Assembly (NCBI RefSeq): GCF_026768455.1
Contig: NZ_JAPPVQ010000013.1
Location: 1-64,000, forward strand
Direction of reading: 5' to 3'
Source: Candidatus Nitrosotenuis cloacae
Lineage (GTDB): Archaea > Thermoproteota > Nitrososphaeria > Nitrososphaerales > Nitrosopumilaceae
DNA length: 64,000 nucleotides
The stretch's first letter is position 1; the number at the start of each line of letters is the position of its first letter. Shown one piece after another: positions 33,990-43,200 of the stretch. The translations under genes were made by a program, and so were the position numbers. The notes under the pieces are model-generated. The model saw nothing but the letters and a program-made list of their open reading frames with translations, was not told where the DNA came from and made no database searches.

Positions 33990-34693
33990 AGGTGATTCCG
34001 GCAATCGATCTGATGGATGGCCAGGTTGTAAGGCTGCTCAAGGGAGATCCGAACAACAAGACCGTATACAGCGACAACCCGTACGAGGTGGCAAAAAAAT
34101 GGGAGGGGGCAGGCGCCGACATGATCCACCTGGTGGACCTTGACGCCACTTTGCAGAGGGGCTCTAACTTTGAGATAATAAGAAAAATTGTCAAAGAGTC
34201 ATCCGTTCCGGTCCAGGTTGCAGGCGGACTAAGAAGCAGGCAAATAATTGAGGAGTCCCTCGAGTTTGCGACACGAATCGTAGTGGGCACAATCGCGTTC
34301 AAAGACCCCGTGTTGCTCTTGGATGTGGCAGAAAAATTCGGCAAGGAAAGAATAGTGTTGTCGGTGGACCATAATGACGGAATGGTTGTGATAAACGGCT
34401 GGCAGCAGTCTACATCTGTAACACTGGATGACGCGATGCGGGATTTTGCAGGAAAAGGCTTTACGGAATTTCTGGTTACGAACGTATCAAGGGATGGCAC
34501 CCTGCAAGGGCCGGATCTGAAAAACCTTGAGAATGTGTGCAGCATCTCAAAAATCAACGTAATTGCAAGCGGCGGCATATCGCAACCGTCTGATATTCCA
34601 AAAGTAAAAAAATCCGGCGCATACGGAGTCATTTTGGGTAAGGCACTTTATGATGGAAAGATATCGATTGAGGAGGCAAAAAAGCTGGCATGA
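33986..34693 (+). CDS. hisA: ProFAR isomerase
   Basis: A TIM-barrel isomerase of 235 residues from ATG 33986, which overlaps the hisH stop as ATGA; an in-frame GTG at 33977 would add only three residues. Catalytic aspartates are in the paired halves: VIPAIDLMDGQVVRL at the start, and a second aspartate in VSRDGTLQGPDL. Phosphate-binding VAGGLRS and IASGGISQ are present. It overlaps hisF by 4 nt. Confidence 0.94.
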   Translation: MKVIPAIDLMDGQVVRLLKGDPNNKTVYSDNPYEVAKKWEGAGADMIHLVDLDATLQRGSNFEIIRKIVKESSVPVQVAGGLRSRQIIEESLEFATRIVVGTIAFKDPVLLLDVAEKFGKERIVLSVDHNDGMVVINGWQQSTSVTLDDAMRDFAGKGFTEFLVTNVSRDGTLQGPDLKNLENVCSISKINVIASGGISQPSDIPKVKKSGAYGVILGKALYDGKISIEEAKKLA

Positions 34694-35493
34694 CGCTGAC
34701 AAAACGAATCATTCCGTGCCTTGATGTAGCAAACGGGCGGGTAGTAAAGGGACTTCACTTTGAATCAATAAAGGATGCCGGCGATCCGGTCCTATTGGCA
34801 CAAAAGTATAGCAACGAGGGCGCAGACGAATTGGTGTTCCTTGACATTACTGCTTCACAGGAACAAAGGGAGACTATCAGATCCCTTGTATCCAAGGTGG
34901 CACAAGTGATTGATATTCCATTTACCGTCGGCGGCGGTGTGAAAACGCTTCAACATGCAAGAGATATACTGTTGTGTGGCGCCGACAAGGTTGCAATAAA
35001 CACGGGTGCTGTCAAAAACCCCCAGATCATCACCGAATTGATGGATCTCTTTGGAAGGCAGTGCGTAGTGGTTGCAATGGACGCAAAACGAAACTACAAC
35101 ACATCCAAGGGAAAAAACATCTTTACCGAAAATTCCCGTAGTTTCTGGTTTGAACTGTTCATCTATGGGGGCAAAAAGGAGACCGGAATCGATGCGATAG
35201 AATGGGCAAAACAGGTGCAACAACTTGGTGCGGGCGAGATACTGCTCACCAGCATAGACAAGGACGGCACAAAGGACGGATACGACCTAATCCTGACCAA
35301 GGCAATAGTCAATGCAGTCAACATTCCGGTGGTTGCATCCGGTGGCTGTGGAGAGCCGTCACACATGCTGGATGTGTTTAAGAAAACAGACGTTGATGCC
35401 GCACTTGCGGCATCCATCTTCCACTATGAGACTCATTCCGTGGACAGAGTAAAGGAATTCCTAAAAGAAAACCACATCGAAGTACGATTATAA
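34690..35493 (+). CDS. hisF: Imidazole glycerol phosphate synthase, cyclase subunit
   Basis: The cyclase half of the HisH-HisF complex, 267 residues. Catalytic residues are visible in [16 protein letters not shown] and [14 protein letters not shown], with phosphate loops FTVGGGVKT and [11 protein letters not shown]. The start overlaps hisA as ATGA. Some 24 bp separate it from hisI. Confidence 0.95.
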   Translation: MTLTKRIIPCLDVANGRVVKGLHFESIKDAGDPVLLAQKYSNEGADELVFLDITASQEQRETIRSLVSKVAQVIDIPFTVGGGVKTLQHARDILLCGADKVAINTGAVKNPQIITELMDLFGRQCVVVAMDAKRNYNTSKGKNIFTENSRSFWFELFIYGGKKETGIDAIEWAKQVQQLGAGEILLTSIDKDGTKDGYDLILTKAIVNAVNIPVVASGGCGEPSHMLDVFKKTDVDAALAASIFHYETHSVDRVKEFLKENHIEVRL

Positions 35494-35517
35494 GTAAAAA
35501 TCAATTCATTATACAAC

Positions 35518-35844
35518 ATGAAAAAGACCATTGCTGACTTGGATTTCTCTAAAGACAACGGCCTTGTGCCTGTGATTGTTCAGGATGTCAATACAAAAGA
35601 CGTTCTTACATTGGCATATGCAAACAAGGAATCGCTTGAACTGACGCAAAAAACAGGCAATTCTTGGTTCTGGAGCAGATCCAGAAAAAAACTCTGGATG
35701 AAGGGCGAGGAATCTGGAAATGTGCAAAATGTCAAAGAGATTTTAGTGGACTGTGACTCTGATGCGGTGATATATCTGGTAGAACCGACCGGCCCTGCGT
35801 GCCACACCGGTGAGAAGGTCTGCTTTCACAACGATCTTGGATGA
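35518..35844 (+). CDS. hisI: Phosphoribosyl-AMP cyclohydrolase
   Basis: The 108-residue single-domain cyclohydrolase has [17 protein letters not shown], the metal-binding [12 protein letters not shown] and [13 protein letters not shown]. The PRA-pyrophosphohydrolase (HisE) domain often fused to it is absent, and no hisE gene lies in this cluster. It is the last gene of the his operon; its stop abuts the convergent gene at 35845. Confidence 0.94.
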   Translation: MKKTIADLDFSKDNGLVPVIVQDVNTKDVLTLAYANKESLELTQKTGNSWFWSRSRKKLWMKGEESGNVQNVKEILVDCDSDAVIYLVEPTGPACHTGEKVCFHNDLG

Positions 35845-36315
35845 CTAACAGATTCTGCTGAAAATACTTTCTTCGCCCTGCAAAGTTTCATTTAGAATAT
35901 TGAATTTTATTGGTTTGTAGTTTGTTCCCTGGAATACGGCAGTCCATTCACCGATGAGATCATTTGTATCGCAAATCTTCTTATTTTTTGATAATGATGG
36001 CTTGAAATACTGGTTAAAGCCTGATTTTTCCATTCCATCAAATGGTATTACGATATATTTTGTAGTGCCGTTTGGCATCACGAAAACCACATTCCCAATA
36101 TCGTCTGGTTTCAGGTTGTTTGCAACGATGAAAATATTCTCCCCCACCTTGTACTCGAATTTGTTTATTGCAAACGCACCTGATCTATTCCATCCTTCAT
36201 ACTCGTCCTTAGGTGATGGAGGTGAAACATCAATCGGATCCACAAAAACTATCGTGGTAATCAATGCTGCAACTATTGCTACTACAATTGATATGCCTAC
36301 GATCTTGGCTTTCAA
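35845..36315 (-). CDS. Membrane-anchored exported beta protein (hypothetical)
   Basis: The 156 residues start with a membrane anchor (IVGISIVVAIVAALITTIVF), then a Ser/Pro linker and a beta-sandwich-like domain (KVGENIFIVANNLKP, GNVVFVMPNGTTKYIVIPF). Two cysteines (KICDTND and a terminal Cys) might pair. It resembles many small anchored Ig-like proteins of ammonia-oxidising archaea. It is transcribed alone against the his operon, with its stop directly adjacent to hisI. Base use is AT-richer than in hisI. Confidence 0.65.
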   Translation of the reverse strand: MKAKIVGISIVVAIVAALITTIVFVDPIDVSPPSPKDEYEGWNRSGAFAINKFEYKVGENIFIVANNLKPDDIGNVVFVMPNGTTKYIVIPFDGMEKSGFNQYFKPSLSKNKKICDTNDLIGEWTAVFQGTNYKPIKFNILNETLQGEESIFSRIC

Positions 36316-36367
36316 GGTTTTATTTAGCCTCTAAAATGGATAAAAAACCTTTGCAGAAGCAAATCTG

Positions 36368-36382
36368 CCTGCAAAAAGCAGG
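36368..36382. promoter_or_regulatory. Small hairpin upstream of thrC
   Basis: CCTGC-AAAAA-GCAGG, a perfect 5-bp stem with an A5 loop, in the divergent gap between the anchored protein and thrC, about 90 bp before the thrC ATG. It could be a minor operator or RNA hairpin; nothing more can be said. Confidence 0.25.
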
Positions 36383-36473
36383 TTAACTGGTATTAAATTT
36401 ATGGACGCCAAAATTAAGTGTCACTAAACTTGATATTAGGACATTTTAACTACCGATCAGGCGTCGATCTCAC

Positions 36474-37688
36474 ATGTCAAAGATATCGCTTCAGTGCAGA
36501 GAGTGCAAAAAAGAATACGAGTCCACATTCAAATACATCTGCGATGAGTGCTTTGGTCCGCTCGACGTAAAATACGACTATTCTCCAATCTCTAAGAACA
36601 CCTTTGACGGCCGTGAGCATACGTACTGGCGATATTTCGAACTATTGCCAATACAGGACAAGTCAAACATTGTGAGCATTGGCGCCGGCATGACTCCATT
36701 AATCAAGGCAGAAAAGCTTGGAAAACTACTCGGACTGAACAAATTATACATAAAAAATGACTCCGTAAACCCCACCTTCTCATTCAAGGACAGGCCTGCA
36801 GGAATTGCAGTATCAAAGGCAAAAGAATTTGGCTTGTCTGCAGTGGGCTGTGCATCAACAGGAAATCTTGCATCTGCCACCGCCGCACATGCCGCAAAAG
36901 GCGGATTTCCATGTTATGTATTTGCACCGAGCGATATAGAGCACGCAAAAATAGCCCAGGCGCTTGCATATGGCTCCAAATTCATCGCAGTTGACGGCAC
37001 ATATGATGATGCAAACCGGATTGCCGCGCAGATTGGCGACAGCAAGGGAATCGGCATAGTGAACATCAACATGAGATCATACTATGTGGAAGGATCAAAA
37101 ACTCTGGCATACGAGGTGGCAGAGCAACTAGACTGGCAGGTACCAGACCAACTAATAGTCCCTGTTGGCAGCGGTGCAATGCTCAATGCCATATGCAAGG
37201 GATTCGAGGAACTACAAAGCGTATCACTTCTAAACGACGTATCAAAAATGCACATGATTGCAGCCCAGCCACACGGATGTGCGCCAATAGTTGATGCATT
37301 CAAAAAAGGCTCAAACGAGGTAATCCCAGTTGAAAATCCTGACACCATAGCAAAAAGCCTTGCAATAGGCGATCCCGGTGATGGACGATATGTACTCAAA
37401 AGGCTAAAGCAGTACAACGGCTATGCCGAAGAGTCAAACAACAAAGAGATTCTTGATGCCATCTTACTACTTGCAAGAACAGAGGGAATATTCACAGAGC
37501 CTGCTGGTGGCGTGTCCGTTGCAGTTCTAAAAAAGATGGTAGAGGACGGTAAGATCGACAAAAATGATACAACCATATGCTATGTGACAGGAAACGGACT
37601 AAAGGCAACAGAAGCAATAATGGAAGTACTACAAAAACCACAAGTGATGCAGGCGGACTTGGCAAAGATCGCCGCAGTGGTGGAATAA
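36474..37688 (+). CDS. thrC: Threonine synthase
   Basis: PLP enzyme converting phosphohomoserine to threonine. The 404 residues carry an N-terminal zinc ribbon (LQCRECKKEY and ICDECFGPL), the PLP lysine in NPTFSFKDRPAG, GCASTGNLASATAAHAAKGG and VPVGSGAMLN for phosphate binding. It shares a TAATG junction (1-nt overlap) with the next gene, a MoaD-E1 fusion. The preceding 158-bp gap contains the promoter. Confidence 0.93.
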   Translation: MSKISLQCRECKKEYESTFKYICDECFGPLDVKYDYSPISKNTFDGREHTYWRYFELLPIQDKSNIVSIGAGMTPLIKAEKLGKLLGLNKLYIKNDSVNPTFSFKDRPAGIAVSKAKEFGLSAVGCASTGNLASATAAHAAKGGFPCYVFAPSDIEHAKIAQALAYGSKFIAVDGTYDDANRIAAQIGDSKGIGIVNINMRSYYVEGSKTLAYEVAEQLDWQVPDQLIVPVGSGAMLNAICKGFEELQSVSLLNDVSKMHMIAAQPHGCAPIVDAFKKGSNEVIPVENPDTIAKSLAIGDPGDGRYVLKRLKQYNGYAEESNNKEILDAILLLARTEGIFTEPAGGVSVAVLKKMVEDGKIDKNDTTICYVTGNGLKATEAIMEVLQKPQVMQADLAKIAAVVE

Positions 37689-39022
37689 TGGCAAACATCA
37701 CATTTACCATTCCATCCGTTCTGAACAAGGGTGGAGGAGAAAAAAAACTCCAAGTTACGGCAAACTCGCTTCTGGAATCGTTTAACAAAGTATCCGATAC
37801 GATGGGCGATGATTTCAAGCGCAGAGTTCTAAATGACGATGGCACTCCACGCTCACTGGTCAACATCTACATCAACGGAAAAAACTCTAGGTTTTCAGGC
37901 GGAATCAACACCGAGCTAAAGGATGGGGATGAAGTCTACATACTGCCCGCAGTGGCAGGCGGCTCTGAACTTTCCAGTAAGGAGATTGACCGATATTCAA
38001 GGCAGATAATGCTAGAGGAGATAGGGTACCAGGGACAGCTAAAACTGCGTGCAGCAAAAGTGTGCGTGGTGGGAGTGGGCGGACTGGGTAATCCGATAAC
38101 TACCAGATTGGTTGCAATGGGTGTAGGGAAATTACGTATCGTGGACAGAGATGTAATCGAGCTGTCCAATCTTCACAGACAAACAATGTATGACGAAGAC
38201 GATGTGGGCCAAGTCAAAGTTGAGGTGGCTGCAAGAAAGCTACACAAGATGAATCCTGATGTGGAAATAGAGTCACTGCCGATCTCAATTAATGATTACA
38301 CCGCAATTGATGCAGTAGAAGGATGTGATGTTGTAATTGACGCACTTGACAGCGTAAACGCAAGATATGCCCTAAACAAGGCATGCGTGGAAAAAAACAT
38401 CCCGTTTGTAACAGGTGCAGCGGTGGGAGTCTCCGGGCAGGCATTTACCATTTTGCCAAAGGACACTGCATGCTATTCCTGCATGTTTCCAGAACTTGAT
38501 GAGGACTCGATGCCTACATGCAGCATTGAGGGCGTACACCCATCGATTCTTTCCATAGTCGGAGGCATAGAGGTAGCAGAGGCAGTCAAGATAATACTTG
38601 GAAAAAAGCCGACGCTTTCAGACAAAATATTGCATATAGACTTGGAAAATCTGACATTTGAGATGACCAAAACGTTCAGAGCAGAAGAATGTACTGTGTG
38701 CGGCAGTGGCAAGGCCGAATCTGTCCAAAAAGAGGAACTAATCATTGAGGAACTATGCGGCAGAAACCGCGGCAAAAGAACATTCTCCATCACTCCGACA
38801 CAAAAGTTTGAGATCGACGTGGAGGGAATCACAAATCTTGCCAAAAACTTGCAATTTCGTGTGGAGAATCAAGGCGAGTTGGGGCTTTCCATGAGGACGG
38901 ATGATCTTTCTGTCAGTTTCATGAAGCGTGGTTCTGCAGTAGTAGTTGGACCAAAAGACGAAAACGATGCCGTACTGCTATACAAAAAACTTCTAAACAA
39001 AAAAGAAATCATTTCAAACTAG
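37688..39022 (+). CDS. MoaD-like ubiquitin-fold domain fused to a ThiF/MoeB-type E1 enzyme
   Basis: 444 residues from ATG 37688. Residues 1-92 form a ubiquitin-like MoaD/SAMP-type domain ending in VYILPAVAGG, with the diglycine at 91-92. Residues 100-345 form an E1-like adenylyltransferase: YSRQIMLEEIG, the ATP loop VGVGGLGNP, DRDVIELSNLHRQ, a zinc site C262-x2-C265 with C335-x2-C338, and the likely catalytic C278 in PTCSIEG. A C-terminal domain of about 100 residues follows. Because the diglycine is internal, it can act as a sulfur or protein carrier only if cleaved or used in another way. Molybdopterin synthesis, thiolation or sampylation are all possible. Confidence 0.85.
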   Translation: MANITFTIPSVLNKGGGEKKLQVTANSLLESFNKVSDTMGDDFKRRVLNDDGTPRSLVNIYINGKNSRFSGGINTELKDGDEVYILPAVAGGSELSSKEIDRYSRQIMLEEIGYQGQLKLRAAKVCVVGVGGLGNPITTRLVAMGVGKLRIVDRDVIELSNLHRQTMYDEDDVGQVKVEVAARKLHKMNPDVEIESLPISINDYTAIDAVEGCDVVIDALDSVNARYALNKACVEKNIPFVTGAAVGVSGQAFTILPKDTACYSCMFPELDEDSMPTCSIEGVHPSILSIVGGIEVAEAVKIILGKKPTLSDKILHIDLENLTFEMTKTFRAEECTVCGSGKAESVQKEELIIEELCGRNRGKRTFSITPTQKFEIDVEGITNLAKNLQFRVENQGELGLSMRTDDLSVSFMKRGSAVVVGPKDENDAVLLYKKLLNKKEIISN

Positions 39023-39071
39023 TTTTGAAATACTAAATCCATATATTATAACATACATTCACAATTCTAAC

Positions 39072-40082
39072 TTGCTTGACATTTCAATGATAAATAAAAT
39101 TGACAGCCAGGGAATGTACAAAGTTTATGACCGTTGGTCAGATGTTGCATCTAATTCATATTACAAAAAACATGATCCCGTTGACTACAAAGACATTGAT
39201 CATATTGTATTTGCAGGTATGGGAGGATCCGGAGCAGTAGGAGATCTGTTTGCAGCCATTCTCTCAAAGGCTAACATTCATGTGAGCTTGGTCAAGGGAT
39301 ACCTGCTGCCAAAAACCGTTGATTCCAACACATTGGTTGTAACTGTTAGTATTTCTGGAAACACTGTGGAAACATTAACCGTATTGAATGCCGCAAGCAA
39401 ACAAAATTGTAAATTAATTGCTTTTTCTTCTGGTGGACAAATGGAAAAGTCTTGCATGAGAAAGAAAATAGAGTTTCGAAAAATAGATCTAATGCATTCC
39501 CCACGAGCATCTTTTATCAATTATGTATATTCTATCTTGGGTACGCTAAATTCAATTATTCCGATCAATAAACATGATGTTTCAGAGTCTCTTCTGGAAT
39601 TGCAAAAGACATCAAAAAACATCAATTCTTCTAACTTGACAAAAACAAATCCGTCATATGATCTGGCAAGATGGATTTCAGGAATACCGATGATCTATTA
39701 CCCTTGGGGGCTTCAGGCCGCTGCAGTTAGATTCAAAAGCTCATTGCAGGAAAACGCAAAATCCCACGCGATAATTGAGGATGTGATAGAAGCATCTCAT
39801 AATGGCATTGTCTCTTGGGAAAAGCCATCTGGTGTAAAACCAATTCTTCTGGAAGGATATAACGACTACATAAAGACCAAGGAACGATGGCACATCGTGA
39901 AGACGTTTTTTGAAAAAAATGGTGTGGATTACAAAGAAATCAAATCTGTCAAGGGAAGCATACTGACAAAACTGGTACAACTCATTTATCTTCTAGATTA
40001 TGCGTCAGTCTACTATGCAATATTGAATAAAACAGATCCCTCTCCAGTAAAATCAATCGATTTTATCAAAAAAAGACTGTAG
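39072..40082 (+). CDS. Bifunctional phosphoglucose/phosphomannose isomerase
   Basis: The 336-residue sugar isomerase domain protein has the SIS signature blocks HIVFAGMGGSGAVGDLF and VVTVSISGNTVETL and the later WISGIPMIYYPWG, typical of the archaeal PGI/PMI family. It interconverts fructose 6-phosphate with glucose 6-phosphate and mannose 6-phosphate, supplying glycan precursors. The start is TTG at 39072 (LDISMINKIDSQGMYKVYDRW), preceded by a TATA-like CATATATTATA. This gene is visibly more AT-rich than the preceding ones. Confidence 0.87.
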   Translation: MLDISMINKIDSQGMYKVYDRWSDVASNSYYKKHDPVDYKDIDHIVFAGMGGSGAVGDLFAAILSKANIHVSLVKGYLLPKTVDSNTLVVTVSISGNTVETLTVLNAASKQNCKLIAFSSGGQMEKSCMRKKIEFRKIDLMHSPRASFINYVYSILGTLNSIIPINKHDVSESLLELQKTSKNINSSNLTKTNPSYDLARWISGIPMIYYPWGLQAAAVRFKSSLQENAKSHAIIEDVIEASHNGIVSWEKPSGVKPILLEGYNDYIKTKERWHIVKTFFEKNGVDYKEIKSVKGSILTKLVQLIYLLDYASVYYAILNKTDPSPVKSIDFIKKRL

Positions 40083-40123
40083 AAACAACCCTTTTCACCG
40101 TGTGAAATGTAAATATTACAAAT

Positions 40124-40144
40124 ATCGATCAAAGAAATCGATCA
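40124..40144. repeat. Direct repeat ATCGATCA x2 upstream of the S-layer gene
   Basis: ATCGATCA occurs at 40124-40131 and again at 40137-40144, 13 bp start to start, each containing the palindrome ATCGAT. The pair lies about 80 bp upstream of the TATA box, a position suited to an activator. Confidence 0.35.
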
Positions 40145-40209
40145 GAGCGAATTTACGCTTGAAATTAATGCAAAAAAGCAACTAATTGTGGATAAATTGT
40201 CCATTAATG

Positions 40210-40218
40210 TTATATACT
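40210..40218 (+). promoter_or_regulatory. TATA box of the S-layer gene
   Basis: TTATATACT, 27-35 bp before ATG 40245, predicting a start of transcription a few bases before the start codon. Confidence 0.55.
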
Positions 40219-40244
40219 AAATTTCGAACAAAAGTGACAATAAC

Positions 40245-43200
40245 ATGAACAACGAGATAGGACGTAAAATAACTAGTCTTACATTAATGACAATTATGCT
40301 AGCTGCAGGATTCTCAGCATTTGCTCCAAGCACAATGCCAGAGGCCGCAGCAGCAAACGCAAACTTGTTCGTATCGGCTGAAAACTCTCAATTCCAAAAC
40401 TACTTCGCAGGCCCAATGGTCATCGAGGTAGTTGTAATTGATAGTGATATCAAAGATACAGACAAAGGCAAAGGTGAGCCTGATGTAACCATTAACGGCA
40501 ACAAGCTGAGAATGGCTCAGGCAACCGATGGTAATTGGTATGGATACTTTGCAGACCGTGCACAAGCACAAAAAGCAGATGCTACACAAGCAGCTGTTGG
40601 TGTTGGTGGCAACGGTACTGGATTGGACTTTGGTGTATTTTGCTCACCTACTAGCGCAACGACCATAATTGGTCCATCATTCACTCAAACAGTTGGTGTT
40701 GCAATTGCACGCCAAACCGTGACCCAAAGTGGTTCACAGGGTGAAACGAGCACTGGCAGTAGCATTTCAACAACATGTACCTCTTCAATTAACTCTGCAG
40801 GTCTTCATAACAACGTAGTTAGAGAAAATAAAACACTAAACCGTGGTGGCACAGGTGTCACTGTTGGTCAAATAGGAGTTTTACAATCAAACTACTGGCC
40901 ATTCATACAACTATACAACTTCAACCCAACGGGTAACGTTGTCGTACAGTACAACAAAGGTGGCGGTGTACAAACTACCACACTGAAGTTTGATACTGTA
41001 GACCAGTTCGCAAAACTGGATCTGGACAGAACTTCTTATCCAAGAAGTGCTCAAGTCCACGCAACAGTCACTGACCTACAACTGAACATTGATCCAACAG
41101 ATGAAGATTCTTGGACATTTGGAACTATTACAACAAACAAAACCACCTACTACTCTGTCTTCACTGAAGATGGAGCTCTATCAAGAGGAACTGGTGGCGG
41201 TATCTCAAAAGCATTAACTGGTAACTTAACTGGATTGATGTTTGAGGATAACGGTGTAATGGTTCTAAACAAGAATGCACAGAGTGCATCAGGCAATATT
41301 GTCCTCATTCAAGATAACGCTGATACAGTATTATCTGCAAATGATGGAATTGTTGCATCTGGTACACAATCAATCTCTTCAGCAAGCCAGCCAGTCACAA
41401 TTACTGAATCCGGTCCAAACACCGGCGTTTTCGGTACTTATGATGAATCTGATGTCTCCGTATTAGAAATTACGAGTGACGCTGCAAGAGGTAAATCTGC
41501 AACGATTGACTACAATTCGTCTCCAAAGACTATTCTTGTAGCATTCGGATTTGCATCTGTTGATATTCAATCCGGTGATGCAGAGTGGAACTCTGGCGAA
41601 GACGTTCCAGTTCTACTGACTGACTCTGATGCAAACAAAAACAGCAGAGCAGACGAGGACTTGGATCTGAACAACCCAGATGTTGCACTTATCCCTTCAT
41701 TACGTATTGGCACTCCATTTACACTTGGTGTAAAGGGAACTGAGGGTTCTACAACTGCTGATTCTATATTGCTAAGAAACTTCACGGAGAGCGGCACAAC
41801 CGTAAACCAAAGAGCTACAGCACTAAAGGCATCAGTATTTGCAAAGAATCCAACCAACGTAGTTGTTGAGGGAAACATGACCGTACAAAAGTTCAGTGAT
41901 CGTGCTATACTAACTGTAAACACGACTGATTCAGTAGGTGCACTACTTGTAGATACAAAGGCAACTGGTGCAGATCTAAAGAAGTCAATCTTCGATCCAA
42001 GATCTACCAGCACAACGAAATTCCATGGCTATAACCTTGTGAATATAGATATTCGAGGAATTAGTTCATCGATTTCAAATGCCACTGTCTACTTGCTTAA
42101 CAGCACAAGTGCAACTAGCATTCTTACAAGACAATCTGGTACGACCGGTGCTGAAGTAGAATTAACTGCTACTTCGCCAAAAGTTATACCTATCGCCTAT
42201 AACGTAAAGCCACAATCACTAACACTTGTTAATGCAACACATACCAATGTGTATAGTGATATATTTGGCGGTACGACAGGCGCAGGTATAGTTGATACAG
42301 CAAAGATTGGATACGTAGTAAACTTTACACGTGTCACAATTGATAGCACCAACAAACCAATTGTTATTGACTTGTTCTCATTCGGATTCAAGAATGACGG
42401 CACAGTAAAAGCCGATAGAGTCAACAACATGATTGTAAGAATTGAAGCAGAGGAAACAGGCGATAACACGAGCGTATTTGAAGGCTCACTTGAATATGTA
42501 GTACTAAACCAACTCAACATCCTTGATTCATCAACATATACTGGACTCAGCACAATTGCTGATGACCCAGCATTCATTGTGCATCAAGACCTAGATGATG
42601 AGGAGTCACCAAGAGTCAACTATAATGACCTAGGTGCCGACGGTGTAGTTACACAAGTTGCAGACCAGCAAGCCGCTCCAACCCACTCTGGTGTTGTATC
42701 ATTTGACAAGCCGACATACAAGATTGCAGATACAGTATTAGTAACACTTGAAGACCAAGACCTTAACACCGATGTTGATCTGATCGATATTTACACAGTT
42801 GTTAACTCAACTGGTGATGTCGCAGACAACCTAGTTGGCGAGGCAGGTCTTTTCGTATTAACTAATGGTGACGCACTAGGTCGATTACTAGACATTACTT
42901 TCGATGACAGAACTTGGGTAGATAACAACGACTCTTGTACCACCTCACTAAGAGCTTCTGGTATAGATGTCGCCTTGGGCAGCACCGGTTTCACACTAAT
43001 TGAGACTGGCTCAGCCACAGGTATCTTCACAGGTGACTTCCAAGTCCCAAGCCAGGTCTGTAGACCGGCCGATTCACAAACAGGTGCATCAAAAGATACA
43101 TCTCCAGTGAATACACAGGGATTTGACCTCGAAGTAAACTACCTCGACTTTAGAGACGCATCTGGACAAATCGTCGAAGTAGGTGACGGCGCAGGAATCA

